DNA of 64,000 nt from Mesorhizobium sp. B4-1-4 (GTDB lineage: Bacteria; Pseudomonadota; Alphaproteobacteria; Rhizobiales; Rhizobiaceae): the NCBI RefSeq assembly GCF_006439395.2, contig NZ_CP083950.1:1488001-1552000 (forward strand), given 5' to 3'. Both the position numbers and the translations under genes were made by a program. The notes beneath the pieces were generated by a model. The model was not told where the DNA came from and did no database searches. It was given only the letters and a program-made list of their open reading frames with translations. Below are positions 53,199-63,724 of the stretch, one piece after another (the first letter of the stretch is position 1; the number at the start of each line of letters is the position of its first letter).

Positions 53199-54343
53199 CA
53201 ATCTGGCAAATTGAATCGACACCGGCGCCTTGGCTGCGGATATCATCCCTCAGCCCACTGCAGGTGTTGGATGAATTTGATGAGCCCACGCTCTTCACGT
53301 TCAAGTCTTCTGACGACCAATTGTTACTGGCCTACCAGTGTGGGCAGGACCGAGGTATTTCCCGCTATCTGTTGGTTCCTGCCGATGAGCATCTCGTCTC
53401 CCAAATCGAGGGCAATCGGCTGCCATTGCGGGACGCCCTTGTTGGAGGTGGTTGGGCGTGGCTCGTAGACCGGTTAGCTGGAGGTAAACTGACTGAGCCG
53501 GTCGCGATCGACCCGAACAAGCTTCCAGCGACTGCTTTGCCGAAGCCAGGTGCTACTCTATCGATCGACCCACGCGTTCTGTTGCGTGTCCGCTTGATCG
53601 GAAAGGATCTGGACGCGCATCGAATCCCAGCAAGCGTCGTCAGGCGGGCGCTCGATGGTACTACCGGCGCAATTAGAGCGCTGTCCGCCTATGCGTTAGA
53701 ATTGGACCAGCTTTCTGGGCGCCCAGCGGACGAGTTCAGGCGGTTTTACGATCTGCCAGCTGTGGACTTTGGATTCCGCAGTTTTGAGATAGCATTCGGG
53801 GCGCCCAATTTCTCTGAGCGCCTTTTTGACGATCAGCCTACGATCGAGAAGATTAGTGAAGCCCTTCAGAAAGGGCTGACGTGGGCAACGGAGAAGGAAG
53901 CCGCGCCCGTTCCACACTCAGCTGAGTGGCGGTCCATAGTTGAGGCACTCGCTAAATTAACGCCCCCCATCAAGGGTGTGATTGAAAGTGTGGAGGTGAG
54001 CGGTCGATTGACCGGTCGCCGAGCACGCCCCGTCCAGTTGACCAGGCGTTCCGCCGAAAGGGTTGCCAACGCAAGAAAGACATTCGTTCCCGACACTAGG
54101 GCTAAAGCCTACGAGGGGTTTATCCGAGAACTGGACAAGGACAAGAAGAAATTCATTTTGCGCGATGCGAAGGCTAACGATTTGTGCGTCGTCGGCTTCA
54201 ACGAGGATCAGTTCGAAGACGTGAACCTCGCCTTCGACACGGACCAACTGGTCAACATTGTCGTCTATGAAACCGTGGCTCCGCACGAATTGACTTCGAT
54301 AACGCTCAGGGCGGCCCAGCACAGTGCGAGTCCTGAAGCCTAG
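53195..54343 (+). CDS. uncharacterised protein coupled to the preceding gene
   Basis: 382 residues, no membrane segment. The N-terminal part (LSPLQVLDEFDEPTLFTFKS and GISRYLLVPADEHLV) and the C-terminal part (YEGFIRELDKDKKKFILRD then LCVVGFNEDQFEDVNLAFDT) look like separate small beta domains, the latter resembling an OB-type barrel; between them is a helical linker. I recognise neither with certainty. Coupling to the acidic partner and position between a resolvase and a defence operon suggest an accessory two-gene module, possibly defensive or a toxin-antitoxin type. Confidence 0.75.
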   Translation: MTIWQIESTPAPWLRISSLSPLQVLDEFDEPTLFTFKSSDDQLLLAYQCGQDRGISRYLLVPADEHLVSQIEGNRLPLRDALVGGGWAWLVDRLAGGKLTEPVAIDPNKLPATALPKPGATLSIDPRVLLRVRLIGKDLDAHRIPASVVRRALDGTTGAIRALSAYALELDQLSGRPADEFRRFYDLPAVDFGFRSFEIAFGAPNFSERLFDDQPTIEKISEALQKGLTWATEKEAAPVPHSAEWRSIVEALAKLTPPIKGVIESVEVSGRLTGRRARPVQLTRRSAERVANARKTFVPDTRAKAYEGFIRELDKDKKKFILRDAKANDLCVVGFNEDQFEDVNLAFDTDQLVNIVVYETVAPHELTSITLRAAQHSASPEA

Positions 54344-54419
54344 GTGTTTGATCCCAGGCTTTGATGGGGCATCCTTATCGCCCGAATCAAAGGATGCGCT
54401 ATGGCCAGGTTCTGCATGG
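54344..54419. other. junction sequence
   Basis: Short non-coding junction between the uncharacterised pair and the decayed helicase. Confidence 0.3.
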
Positions 54420-54705
54420 GAGCACCGAGACACGTTGAACTACCTTCAATCGCGGATCGGAACGCTGCTCGGGCGAGCTCAGGCGGTCGTCGCCATCCGC
54501 GGCGGGATGGGCCGCGAGGAGAGGATAAGGCGCAGAAGCCTTCCGTCACGATCCCGAGGTCCAAGGGCTGCTGGCGACCGACGCCGCCGGCGAAGGCATC
54601 AATCTCCAGCGCCCACCTTGGTACGACCTACCCTGGAACCCGAACCGTCTGGAACAGCGCTTCGGGCGCATTCACCGCATCGGCCAGACCGAGGTCGCCA
54701 CCTTG
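54420..54705 (+). pseudogene. remnant of an SNF2-type helicase C-terminal domain
   Basis: The frame at 54420 reads EHRDTLNYLQSRIGTLLGRA and [17 protein letters not shown] neighbouring frame from about 54540 continues as [28 protein letters not shown], then [20 protein letters not shown] (motifs V and VI). Between LQRP and YDLPWNP about three residues are missing, and nothing remains before or after. This is the helicase-C half of an SNF2-like protein of the kind found in DISARM-like systems (DrmD type), destroyed by deletion and frameshift. Confidence 0.75.
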
Positions 54706-54952
54706 GTGGCAGGATTGCCGACGCGGTCGTCGTTCGTCAGGTCGGGGCGAGCCGGCGAGCTGCGAACATGCCTGCGCGATCATCGTCGTTGCGAACCCAG
54801 TCAAGTGTATGCCAAAACCCCTAGGGGTCCCCGAATTCCAACGTGTTATGGACTTGTTGCATAGCGAAGGTTCTTGCCTTCACTCAAGTCCATCGCGGAG
54901 TTCGAACTATCGTCGGCTGTCGCATTAAAGTGACATTGAACAAGGAGACAGC
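54706..54952. other. intergenic stretch upstream of the helicase operon
   Basis: No gene seen. It should contain the promoter of the three-gene defence operon. A GGAGACAGC ribosome binding site lies just before 54953 (GTG start). Confidence 0.4.
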
Positions 54953-57900
54953 GTGAAGACAGGTAGATCGGGCATCAGAGATAATCGTGGAAGGGGAGAG
55001 GTTCACGAGTTCATCACTGAGCACGCGGTTCCTGAGAGCCGCCTGTCGGTTGTCTCAGCTTATTTCACGACCTTTGCTTATGATCGCCTCCGAACAACGT
55101 TGGACAGCGTTGGGCAGATGCGCTTCCTGTTCGGCGAGCCGAGATTCTTGAAGGATGCCGACAATGCGAGCCTCGTCCCACCCGCCTTCTCGTTCGACGA
55201 GTCAGGACTGCATCTCACCGAGCAAATCAGGCGGCGGGCTGCGGCGTTGCGCTGTGCTCAATGGATCAGGGACCGAGTCGCGATACGGTCGGTCAAGCGT
55301 TCGGGCTTGCTGCACGGAAAGCTGATCCATATCGACGACGGACGCCGTCCGCATGCCGTGCTGGGCAGCTCGAACTTCACGATCAACGGGCTTGGGCTCG
55401 GCGACTCGGCGAACATCGAACTCAATCTGATCGTCGATAGCGACCGCGACCGAGAGGACCTACTGGCCTGGTTCGACGAGCTATGGGACAACGCTGGTCT
55501 GACTGAAGACGTGCGCGAGGAAGTGCTGCGTGCACTCGAAGCCAGCTATGCTCATGCCGCGCCGGAGTTCGTTTATTTCAAGACGCTGCTCCACCTGTTC
55601 GGCGATTTCCTGACCAGCCAGGCGGCCGAAGAAGCGCTGATCCAGCAGACGGCATTCGAGCAGACTGCAATCTGGCGCGCGTTGTTCGATTTCCAGCGCG
55701 ACGGCCTGCGCGCCGTGCTCGCCAAGATCGAAAAACACGGTGGCTGTATCCTCGCCGACAGCGTCGGTTTGGGCAAAACCTTCACCGCCTTGGCCGTTAT
55801 CAAGTGGTTCGAGAAGCGCAACAAGAACGTGCTCGTGCTGTGTCCGAAGAAGCTGCGCGAGAACTGGACCGATTACCTCGCTGCCAATAACAGCGAGATG
55901 AACCCGCTGCGTGAGGACCGGTTCGGTTACACAGTCCTGTCCCACACCGATCTTTCGCGCGAGAAAGGGAAAGTCGGCGACATCGACCTCGCACGGATCG
56001 AATGGGGCAATTACGATCTCATCGTCATCGACGAATCCCACAATTTCCGAAGCGCATCCCGGAATAAGGGAGCAGGCGGACGCCGGAGCCGCTACGAGCG
56101 GCTGATGGACGATGTGATCAAGGCCGGCCTCCGAACCAAAGTCCTGATGCTCTCGGCCACGCCGGTGAACAATGATCTGAGCGATCTCAAGGCCCAACTG
56201 GACCTGATCTCTGCGGACAGGGGCGACGGATTCGCGGACCTGGGCGTGCCAAATCTCGCCGCGCTGATCGGTGGCTCTCGGCGTCGTTTTGCCGACTGGG
56301 CGAAGAGCGGCAGTCGTGAGGTCAGTCAACTCCTCAACAAGCTACCACCCGCATTGTTCGGCCTGCTCGATGGCGTGACAATTGCGCGCTCACGCAAACA
56401 CGTCGAGCGCCACTACGCCGCTTCGATGGAGCAGATCGGTGGATTTCCGAAGCGGGCCGCACCCGAATCCGTCTTTGCCAATATCGATAACCAAGGCGGC
56501 TTTCCGGCGTTCGAAGACGTGGATGCAGCTATCAGCAAGCTGGAACTGGCGCTCTATGGCCCGCTGACTTTCGTACTTCCAGAGTATCGCGCCTTCTATG
56601 ACAAGGGCGGTAATTTCGACCAGGCCAATCGCGAGAAATACCTCATCGCGATGATGAAGGTTGGCTTCCTCAAGCGGCTGGAAAGCTCCGTCAATTCGTT
56701 CCGTCAAACTATGGACCGCATGATCGCCCGCATCGACCAGCGGCTCGGCGATCTCGACAACTTTGATGCGACGGCGACCATCGACACGCCTGCGCCGGAC
56801 GAGATTGAGTTGGACGATGAATTGGAAGAAGCCTTCGAGGTCGGCGGCGCGCTGAGATACAACCTCGCCCACATCAACCGGGCGGCGTGGAAAGCAGCGC
56901 TGACACGCGACCGCGAGCGAATCGCTGCGCTTACGGACGAAGCACGCAAGGTCACGCCCGATCGGGACGCCAAGCTGGACCGGATCAAGGACATCGTCCG
57001 CGCCAAGGCCGCCAAGCCCAACACCAACCGCGACGGCGAAGCCAACCGCAAGATCATCCTGTTCACGGCCTTCACCGACACCGCCCGCTATCTCTACGAG
57101 GAGCTGCTTCCGCTGGCGCGTGAATGCGGGCTGCAAGCGGCGCTGGTGACGGGAGACGGCTGCAAGGCGACCTTCGGGCGGGCGCGCTTTCAGGATGTGC
57201 TGGTCAACTTCGCGCCGCGCGCCAAGCGCCGTGCATCGATGCGAGGCGCCGAGACTGGCGGCGAAATCGATTTGCTGATCGCCACGGACTGCATTTCCGA
57301 AGGCCAGAATCTCCAGGACGCCGACCTGTTGGTGAATGTGGATATTCACTGGAATCCCGTGCGCCTGATCCAGCGCTTCGGACGGATCGACCGAATCGGC
57401 AGCCGCAATGCTTCGATCCGCATGGTCAATTTCTGGCCGACCGAGGACCTCAACAAATACCTTCGCCTCAAGGATCGCGTGGAGGCCCGCATGGCGCTGG
57501 TCGATCTTTCGGCCACGGGCGACGACGATCTGCTCAATGCGCGCGCCGGGGCCGATGGCGACGCCCGCTGGCGCGACGAGCAACTACTCCGACTGAAGGA
57601 TGAAGTGTTCGATCTGGAGGAAACCGGCGGCGGCCTGACGCTCGCCGATTTCGCGCTCGACGACTTCCGCGCCGACCTGCTTGGCTTCGCGCGCGCCAAT
57701 GAGCGGGCGCTGCGTGACGCGCCGCTTGGGCTGCACGCGATCGTGCCTAATGAGGTCGAGGAAGGCGCCATCGATCCTGGCGTGATCTTCTGCCTCGGTC
57801 GTCGCCCACCCGATCCGAACCCCGAGCAGGCGAAGATCAACCCGCTAGATCCCCACTATCTTGTCCATGTGAAGGATGACGGCTCGGTGCGTTTAGGTTT

Positions 57901-58204
57901 CGGCCAGCCCAAGCCGATCCTGGAAGCGTATCGTGCGCTCTGCCTGGGACGAAGTGAGCCCTTCGAAGCGCTGTGCAACGCTTTCGACGACGAGACCGAT
58001 CATGGTGAGAAGATGGAGCGGTATGATGGGCTGATCCGCGCCGCCGTCGCCTCGATCGGCGAAACCTCGGCGACGCGCACGTTGGCGGCGCTCGCAGGCT
58101 CGCGCGGCGCGCGCGTGCCCGACGGGGGTGCGCAAGCCCGAGCCAGCCTGGACTATGACCTCATCACCTGGCTCATCATCCGACCGGCGACGGGGGCGGC
58201 ATGA
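54953..58204 (+). CDS. phospholipase-D-domain SF2/SNF2-type helicase
   Basis: 1083 residues from a GTG, first gene of the operon. Residues about 20-180 are a PLD-like nuclease domain with one HxK motif (LLHGKLIHIDDG, His121 and Lys123) and GSSNFTINGLG. The helicase core follows: Walker A ADSVGLGKTFTAL (268-280), DEAH-type box VIDESHN (359-364), SATPVNND, and helicase-C with TDCISEGQNLQ and RLIQRFGRIDRIGSR near 806. A tail of about 250 residues has no assignment. Known defence helicases of this class translocate on DNA. The stop overlaps the methyltransferase start by four bases. Confidence 0.9.
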   Translation: MKTGRSGIRDNRGRGEVHEFITEHAVPESRLSVVSAYFTTFAYDRLRTTLDSVGQMRFLFGEPRFLKDADNASLVPPAFSFDESGLHLTEQIRRRAAALRCAQWIRDRVAIRSVKRSGLLHGKLIHIDDGRRPHAVLGSSNFTINGLGLGDSANIELNLIVDSDRDREDLLAWFDELWDNAGLTEDVREEVLRALEASYAHAAPEFVYFKTLLHLFGDFLTSQAAEEALIQQTAFEQTAIWRALFDFQRDGLRAVLAKIEKHGGCILADSVGLGKTFTALAVIKWFEKRNKNVLVLCPKKLRENWTDYLAANNSEMNPLREDRFGYTVLSHTDLSREKGKVGDIDLARIEWGNYDLIVIDESHNFRSASRNKGAGGRRSRYERLMDDVIKAGLRTKVLMLSATPVNNDLSDLKAQLDLISADRGDGFADLGVPNLAALIGGSRRRFADWAKSGSREVSQLLNKLPPALFGLLDGVTIARSRKHVERHYAASMEQIGGFPKRAAPESVFANIDNQGGFPAFEDVDAAISKLELALYGPLTFVLPEYRAFYDKGGNFDQANREKYLIAMMKVGFLKRLESSVNSFRQTMDRMIARIDQRLGDLDNFDATATIDTPAPDEIELDDELEEAFEVGGALRYNLAHINRAAWKAALTRDRERIAALTDEARKVTPDRDAKLDRIKDIVRAKAAKPNTNRDGEANRKIILFTAFTDTARYLYEELLPLARECGLQAALVTGDGCKATFGRARFQDVLVNFAPRAKRRASMRGAETGGEIDLLIATDCISEGQNLQDADLLVNVDIHWNPVRLIQRFGRIDRIGSRNASIRMVNFWPTEDLNKYLRLKDRVEARMALVDLSATGDDDLLNARAGADGDARWRDEQLLRLKDEVFDLEETGGGLTLADFALDDFRADLLGFARANERALRDAPLGLHAIVPNEVEEGAIDPGVIFCLGRRPPDPNPEQAKINPLDPHYLVHVKDDGSVRLGFGQPKPILEAYRALCLGRSEPFEALCNAFDDETDHGEKMERYDGLIRAAVASIGETSATRTLAALAGSRGARVPDGGAQARASLDYDLITWLIIRPATGAA

Positions 58205-61200
58205 GCCACGCTCCTCAACGTCTCGCAACGATCCGCGACGCGGTATCCGGGCTTGCTGGCGCGGACCTCGCGGATGCGGGTCGGGCGCTGCTCGGCGCCA
58301 TGGGCTATCGCAGTCCCAAGACGCTGGACGCTCCTGCCGCCCCGGTCCAGTTTCTCGCAGCGATGGGGATGGATACGGCTCGTTTCGAGACCCTGAGCCG
58401 CTGGCGCGCGGTGCATTTCCTGTTTCAGCTCACCGGCGACGAACTGCCCGCGCTGTCTCGTGGTGGCGATCCGGCGACAGGCGGGAGTTTCCAGCGTGGC
58501 GCGATCGACTCCTTCGTCATCCTCGCCATCGATCTGGACGACGGCAACTGGTCACGTCGCCAGCTTGTCACGATCGTGCGCGCTCTCAATCGTGGGTTCG
58601 CGATGCCTGCGATTGTGCTGTTCCGCCATGGCGACCACGCGACTCTGACGGTGATCGACCGTCGCTCCAACCGACGCGACGCCTCGCGCGACGTGGTCGG
58701 TGGGCGGATCAGCCTGATCAAGGACATCGACCTCGCCCGGCCCCACCGTGCCCATGTCGAAATTCTGGCCGACCTCTCGCTCGCAGCACTCGCCCGGCGC
58801 AAGGCTCCGTCCGATTTCCGTGCGCTCTATGATCTATGGCTGGAGACACTGTCGGCCGCCGAACTCAACAAGCGCTTCTATGAGGAGCTGGCCGACTGGT
58901 TCGCCTGGGCCAGCACCAGCGCGCCACTCGCCTTCCCCAAGGGTCAGGGCAATGGCGAGGGCGCCAAGGAAATCGCACTGATCCGCCTGCTCACCAGGCT
59001 GATGTTCGTCTGGTTCGTCAAGGAGAAGGGCCTTCCCAGAGGCCCTGTTCGACCCAGCCGCGCTGGCGAAGCTGTTGAAGGAGCCGCCCGCCGCGATGCC
59101 CGCCGGCCACGGCTACTACCTCGCCATCCTCCAGAACCTGTTCTTCGCCACCCTCAACACGGAGATGTCCGAGCGGCGCTGGCGGCAGGACGAGGGCGGG
59201 CAATCGAAGGATTACCTCGGCCACCACGTCTATCGCTACGCCGCCCTGTTCGCGGAACCTGACAAGGCGCTGGAAACCTTTGCCAGCGTGCCCTTTCTCA
59301 ACGGCGGCCTGTTCGAATGCCTGGATACCGAGATTGCGAGCGAGGATCCGCGTGCGGGGCACGCCGAGCGGGAGCGCAAAGGCCTGATCCTACGCATCGA
59401 CGGCTTTTCCGATCAGCCGGACAAGCAGCCGCGCCTGCCCAACGCCTTGTTCTTCGGGGGAGCGAAGGGCGTCGATCTGTCCGGCTGGTTCGAGAAGGCC
59501 AAGGCGCCGCGTGATGTGCCCGGCCTTGTCGACCTGTTCGAGCGCTACAAATTCACCGTCGAGGAGAACACTCCGCTTGAAGAGGAAGCCGCCCTCGATC
59601 CCGAGTTGCTGGGCAAGGTGTTCGAGAACCTGCTTGCATCCTATAACGTGGACACCAGAACCACCGCCCGCAACAAGTCGGGCAGCTTTTATACCCCACG
59701 CGAGGTGGTCGATTTCATGGTGGACGAGGCGCTGGTCGCCTGGCTGCTGCCGAAGCTGCCGAGCGAACTGGACCTGAACGCCGCGCGTCCTCGCGCACAG
59801 GGGCTAAATTTCGGCGCCTTGCCGGGGGAGCTTAACCTCAAGAGCCCTCCGCGCACGGCATTCGCCGGACCTTCGGGGAAAGACGAAGCTAGCCTCCGCG
59901 CTCTGCTCAGCTTCGCCAGCCGTTCGCATGACTTCAGCTCAGCCCAAGTGGATGCCCTGATCGCCGCCATCGAGAGTTGCAAGGCCATCGATCCTGCTGT
60001 GGGGTCGGGCGCGTTCCCGCTCGGCCTGTTGCAGAAGCTGGTCCACATGCTTGATGTGCTGGATCCCGGCGGGGAGAAGTGGAAGGCGCACAACCGGCTC
60101 TATTACGAACGGCGGCTCGCCGAGGCCGAAGCCATTCCCGCAGCCAATGAACGCGCCGCTGAGATTGAAACGGCCGAAGCTGCACTTACCGACTTCGACG
60201 TCAAGTTCGCAAGCGGCCACTATCCCGACTACACGCGCAAGCTGTTCCTGATAGATCGCTGCCTGCACGGCGTGGATATTCAGCCCATAGCCGTGCAGAT
60301 CGCCAAGCTGCGGTGCTTTATCAGCCTGGCCGTGGAGCAGAAAGAACACGCCGACCGCCCCAATCGTGGCATCACGCCGCTTCCTAACCTTGAGGCCAAG
60401 TTCGTCGCTGCGAACACGCTGACCCCGCTGCACCGCAGCGGCCAAGCAGTGCTGGTGACTCGGGACATGGCAGCCAAGCAGCGAGCTCTGCGCGAGGCCA
60501 ATCGCGCCTTCTTCGCCGCCGCCAACGGTGCGGCCAAGCGGGCTATGCAGAAACGCATCAAGGCGCTACGCGAAGAGATCGCCGCCGAAGTGGCACGTGA
60601 GCATACATTTGTTAGTGATGACGCCCAAAAACTTGCGGCCTGGGACCCGTTCGATCCCAATGCCTTCGCACCCTTCTTCGACGGCGAATGGATGTTCGGG
60701 CTCGACGCCTCGGCCGACGAAGGCTGGTTCGACATCGCCTTCGCCAATCCGCCCTACATCCGGCAGGAGAAGATCGAGAGCTTCCGCGTCAACGATAAGT
60801 CGGTGATCGCCAAGGCCCAGCTCAAGGCGGATTACGAGACCTTCGCCGGGGCCGCCGACATCTATGTCTATTTCTACGAACGCGCGTTGCGGCTGCTCAA
60901 GCCATCGGGCGCGCTCGCCTTCATCACTTCGAACAAATGGTATCGTGCCGGATACGGCAAGGGCCTGCGCGAATGGCTCATCACGCATGCGCGCATCTTG
61001 AAGATCGTCGATTTCGGTGATGCCCCGGTGTTCGAAGCGATCGCCTATCCCACCATTCTGGTTGGCACACGCAAATCCGTACCCAGCAAGCCTCGGCCGA
61101 GCGAGACGATCCAGTCACTCAACTGGACGCCGATCGAAGGCGAGGAGCCCAAAGAATCGGTCAAGCGCTTCCCTGAGCGTTTCGCCGCCGAAGCCTTCGC

Positions 61201-62236
61201 CATGCCCCAGGCTGATCTCTCGCCCGGCGGCTGGCAATTGGAGCCCCAGGCCGAGCGTGACCTGCTCGCGCGCCTGCGCGCGGGTGGCACGCCGCTCGGC
61301 GAATGGTGCCAGGGGCGCTTCTATCGCGGCATACTGACCGGGCTGAACGAAGCCTTCGTCATCGACGGTGTCAAACGCGCCGAACTGATCGCCGCCGATC
61401 CAAAGAGCGCGGAAATTATCAAACCCTTCCTGCGCGGGCGCGATGTGAAGCGGTGGCAGGTGGAGCCGGCGGACAAATGGCTAATCTTCACGCGCCAGGG
61501 CACGGACATCGACCGCTACCCCGCCATTAAGGCGCATCTGGAGAAATTTCGGCCGCAACTGGAGCCAAAGCCGCGCGATTGGAACGACACACGTGATGGC
61601 ACCTGGGGCGGTCGTAAAGCCGGTCCGTACAAATGGCACGAGATTCAGGACACCGTTGCTTATTGGGAGAATTTCGAAGAGCCGAAGATATTTGTTCCGG
61701 CGATCGAAAAGCAGTGTGCCTATGCACCCGACGACACTGGATATTACGGCAACGACAAGACGAGCATCATCGTCACCGAGCGCTCACATTTCCTGCTCGC
61801 GGTTCTAAACTCGACCATGTCGTGGTGGATCACGCGGCAGGAGTTTTCCTCGAAACAGGGAGGATTCTACGAGTTCAAGCCGATGTATGTTGGCAAGCTG
61901 CCGATCCCAGAAGCGGGAGCCACGCAAGAGGCGTCAGTGAAGACGGTAGTGAGAGCAATCCTCGCCGGTGCCGATCGCCCCCGCCTCGAAGCTCTGATCA
62001 ACGCCTTCGTCTACGAGTTGTTCTTCGCCGAGGAACTGCACGCGCGGAATCTGCGCCCCTTCGCAGCGTCGCGCGAGGCGGGGCTGATGAGCCTCGCCGA
62101 TCTCGAAGGCGCCGCGCTCGCCCGCGCCGCCGACGAATGGTCGCGCTGCCTCGCCGACCCCGCCCACCCTCTTTATGCGACCCTCTTCGACCTGCAATCC
62201 CTCGACGCGGTGCGGATCATTGAGGGGCGAGCCTGA
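58201..62236 (+). pseudogene. Eco57I/type IIG-like DNA adenine methyltransferase gene with a frameshift
   Basis: The N-terminal half (58201-59030) reads LLTRLMFVWFVKEKG and then shifts frame; the expected continuation ALFDPAALAKLLKEPP is present around 59045-59090, and the main frame carries on to 62236. The methyltransferase shows motif I DPAVGSGAFPLG (near 59994), motif IV FANPPYIRQEK (near 60744), and a C-terminal target-recognition half of the TaqI/Eco57I type (GRDVKRW, WYRAGYGKGLREW). The lesion is one extra or two missing bases near 59033. Repaired length is about 1345 residues. It probably protects self-DNA by adenine methylation. Confidence 0.82.
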
Positions 62237-62237
62237 C

Positions 62238-63724
62238 ATGGCGGATTCGGGGGGAGAAAGCGCAGCGAAGATTGCGTCCATTTATATTTCGGACTTCCGA
62301 GCCTTCCCGGCGCTCGCGCCGGCCTCGCTCTTGCTCGACGGCAAGAACCTGTTGGCTTGGGGCGAGAACGGATCGGGCAAGTCCTCCATCTACCGGGCGC
62401 TGCGTGGACTGTTCTCGGTGGAGGCACAGGACATTTCGCAGATGTGCAATGTCTTCAGCGATCCGGCCGAACCGAGCGTAAAGGCCACGCTGACCGACAA
62501 GACCGAACTGCACTGGTCCGCGGCGGGGCACCCGACCGCCAATGTGCTCGATACGGCGCGAAAGTCGGCCTTTCTGAGCCACACGCGGCTGATCGAAATG
62601 AACACGGGTCGGACGGCGAACGACGCCCCGAATCTGCTCACCGTGACGGTGGAAAAACTCCTTGCCGACTACGAGGCGACAATGGCAGGGGGACTCAGGC
62701 GAACCGTCGGTGAACTTTGGGCGGAAGTGAATGCGGCCTTGAGCGCCGCGTACAGTATAGCAAGGGAACACGTCGTCCGCCGGACTTCGCGGAAAAGGTC
62801 AAGGACGCCTGCAACCAGTTCAATGAAGGCATGAAGCAGGCGCTCGCGGCGCTGGAAGCTCATGCCAAATCCGTCCTTCGTAAACTGCTCGACGTTTTTC
62901 AGCCGGATGCGCTCGAACTGGTAGGTTTCACCTTCTTCGGCGTGAACTATGACGAGGAAGCGCGCGAGCTCAGCAACCAGACGATGACCGCCAGCGTCAA
63001 ATTCCGGGATCATGCGCTGCCGGCGCCACCCAATTTCCTGAATGAGGCGCGCCTTTCCGCGCTGGCGATCGCGACCTATCTTGCCGGTCGCCTCGCCTGC
63101 GTCCCGGAAAACGACAAGGCGCTGAAGCTGCTGGTGCTCGACGACCTGCTGATCAGCCTCGACTATTCGCACCGCCGGCCGGTGCTGGACGTGATCGGGG
63201 AGTTGTTCAAGGAGTGGCAGATAATCCTGCTCACCCACGACCGCTTCTGGTTCGAACTCGCACGCGAGCAACTCTCGGGCGAGCCTTGGAAGGCGATCGA
63301 GATATACGAGAAGCTCGACGCCGACGGCCTGCTGCGCCCGGTGATCTGGGAAAGCCAGGACGACCTCGTCGCCGAGACGTTGAAACAGGCGGGCCGGTTC
63401 CTCGACGACAATCATCCCGCTGCCGCAGCGAACTATGCCCGGACGGCATGCGAGCTGACACTGCGCCGCTATTGCCGCAAACACAACATCCAGTTCGGTT
63501 ACACCGATGATCCGCAGAAGATCAAAATTGAGGATTTGCTCAACAAGGGCGAAGCCCATGCAAATGGGAACGCCGACCGCAAGGCCGCCTTCGAGGGATT
63601 GAAGAAATACAAGAAGCTCATCCTCAATCCGCTTTCGCACAATCCCACGCAGCCCATCGTAAAAGCTGACGTGGCAGCGGCGCTCGGAGCCGTCGAAGAG
63701 CTTGTGAAGGCGTGCCGGAAATGA
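62238..63724 (+). pseudogene. SMC/RecF-like ATPase gene with one-base frameshift
   Basis: The ATG at 62238 is one base after the methyltransferase stop. The first part has Walker A GENGSGKSSIYRAL; the frame breaks near 62755 after NAALSAAYS and resumes with GTRRPPDFAEKVKDACNQFN. The rest contains the ABC-type signature LSALAIATYLAG, Walker B LLVLDDLLISLD and H-loop ILLTHDRF. One extra T in the TATA at about 62752-62756 gives a 495-residue ATPase. It would be the third component of the defence operon, likely sensing or loading on DNA. Confidence 0.82.

Noticed and set aside
56390..57583. 397-codon minus-strand open frame inside the helicase gene
   Set aside because: Opposite strand of the helicase core; no motif and no ribosome binding site.
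54953..63724. Assignment of the defence operon to DISARM or BREX
   Set aside because: No drmA/drmB-type or pglZ/brxC-type genes are present; the PLD domain is fused to the helicase and the third gene is an SMC-like ATPase.
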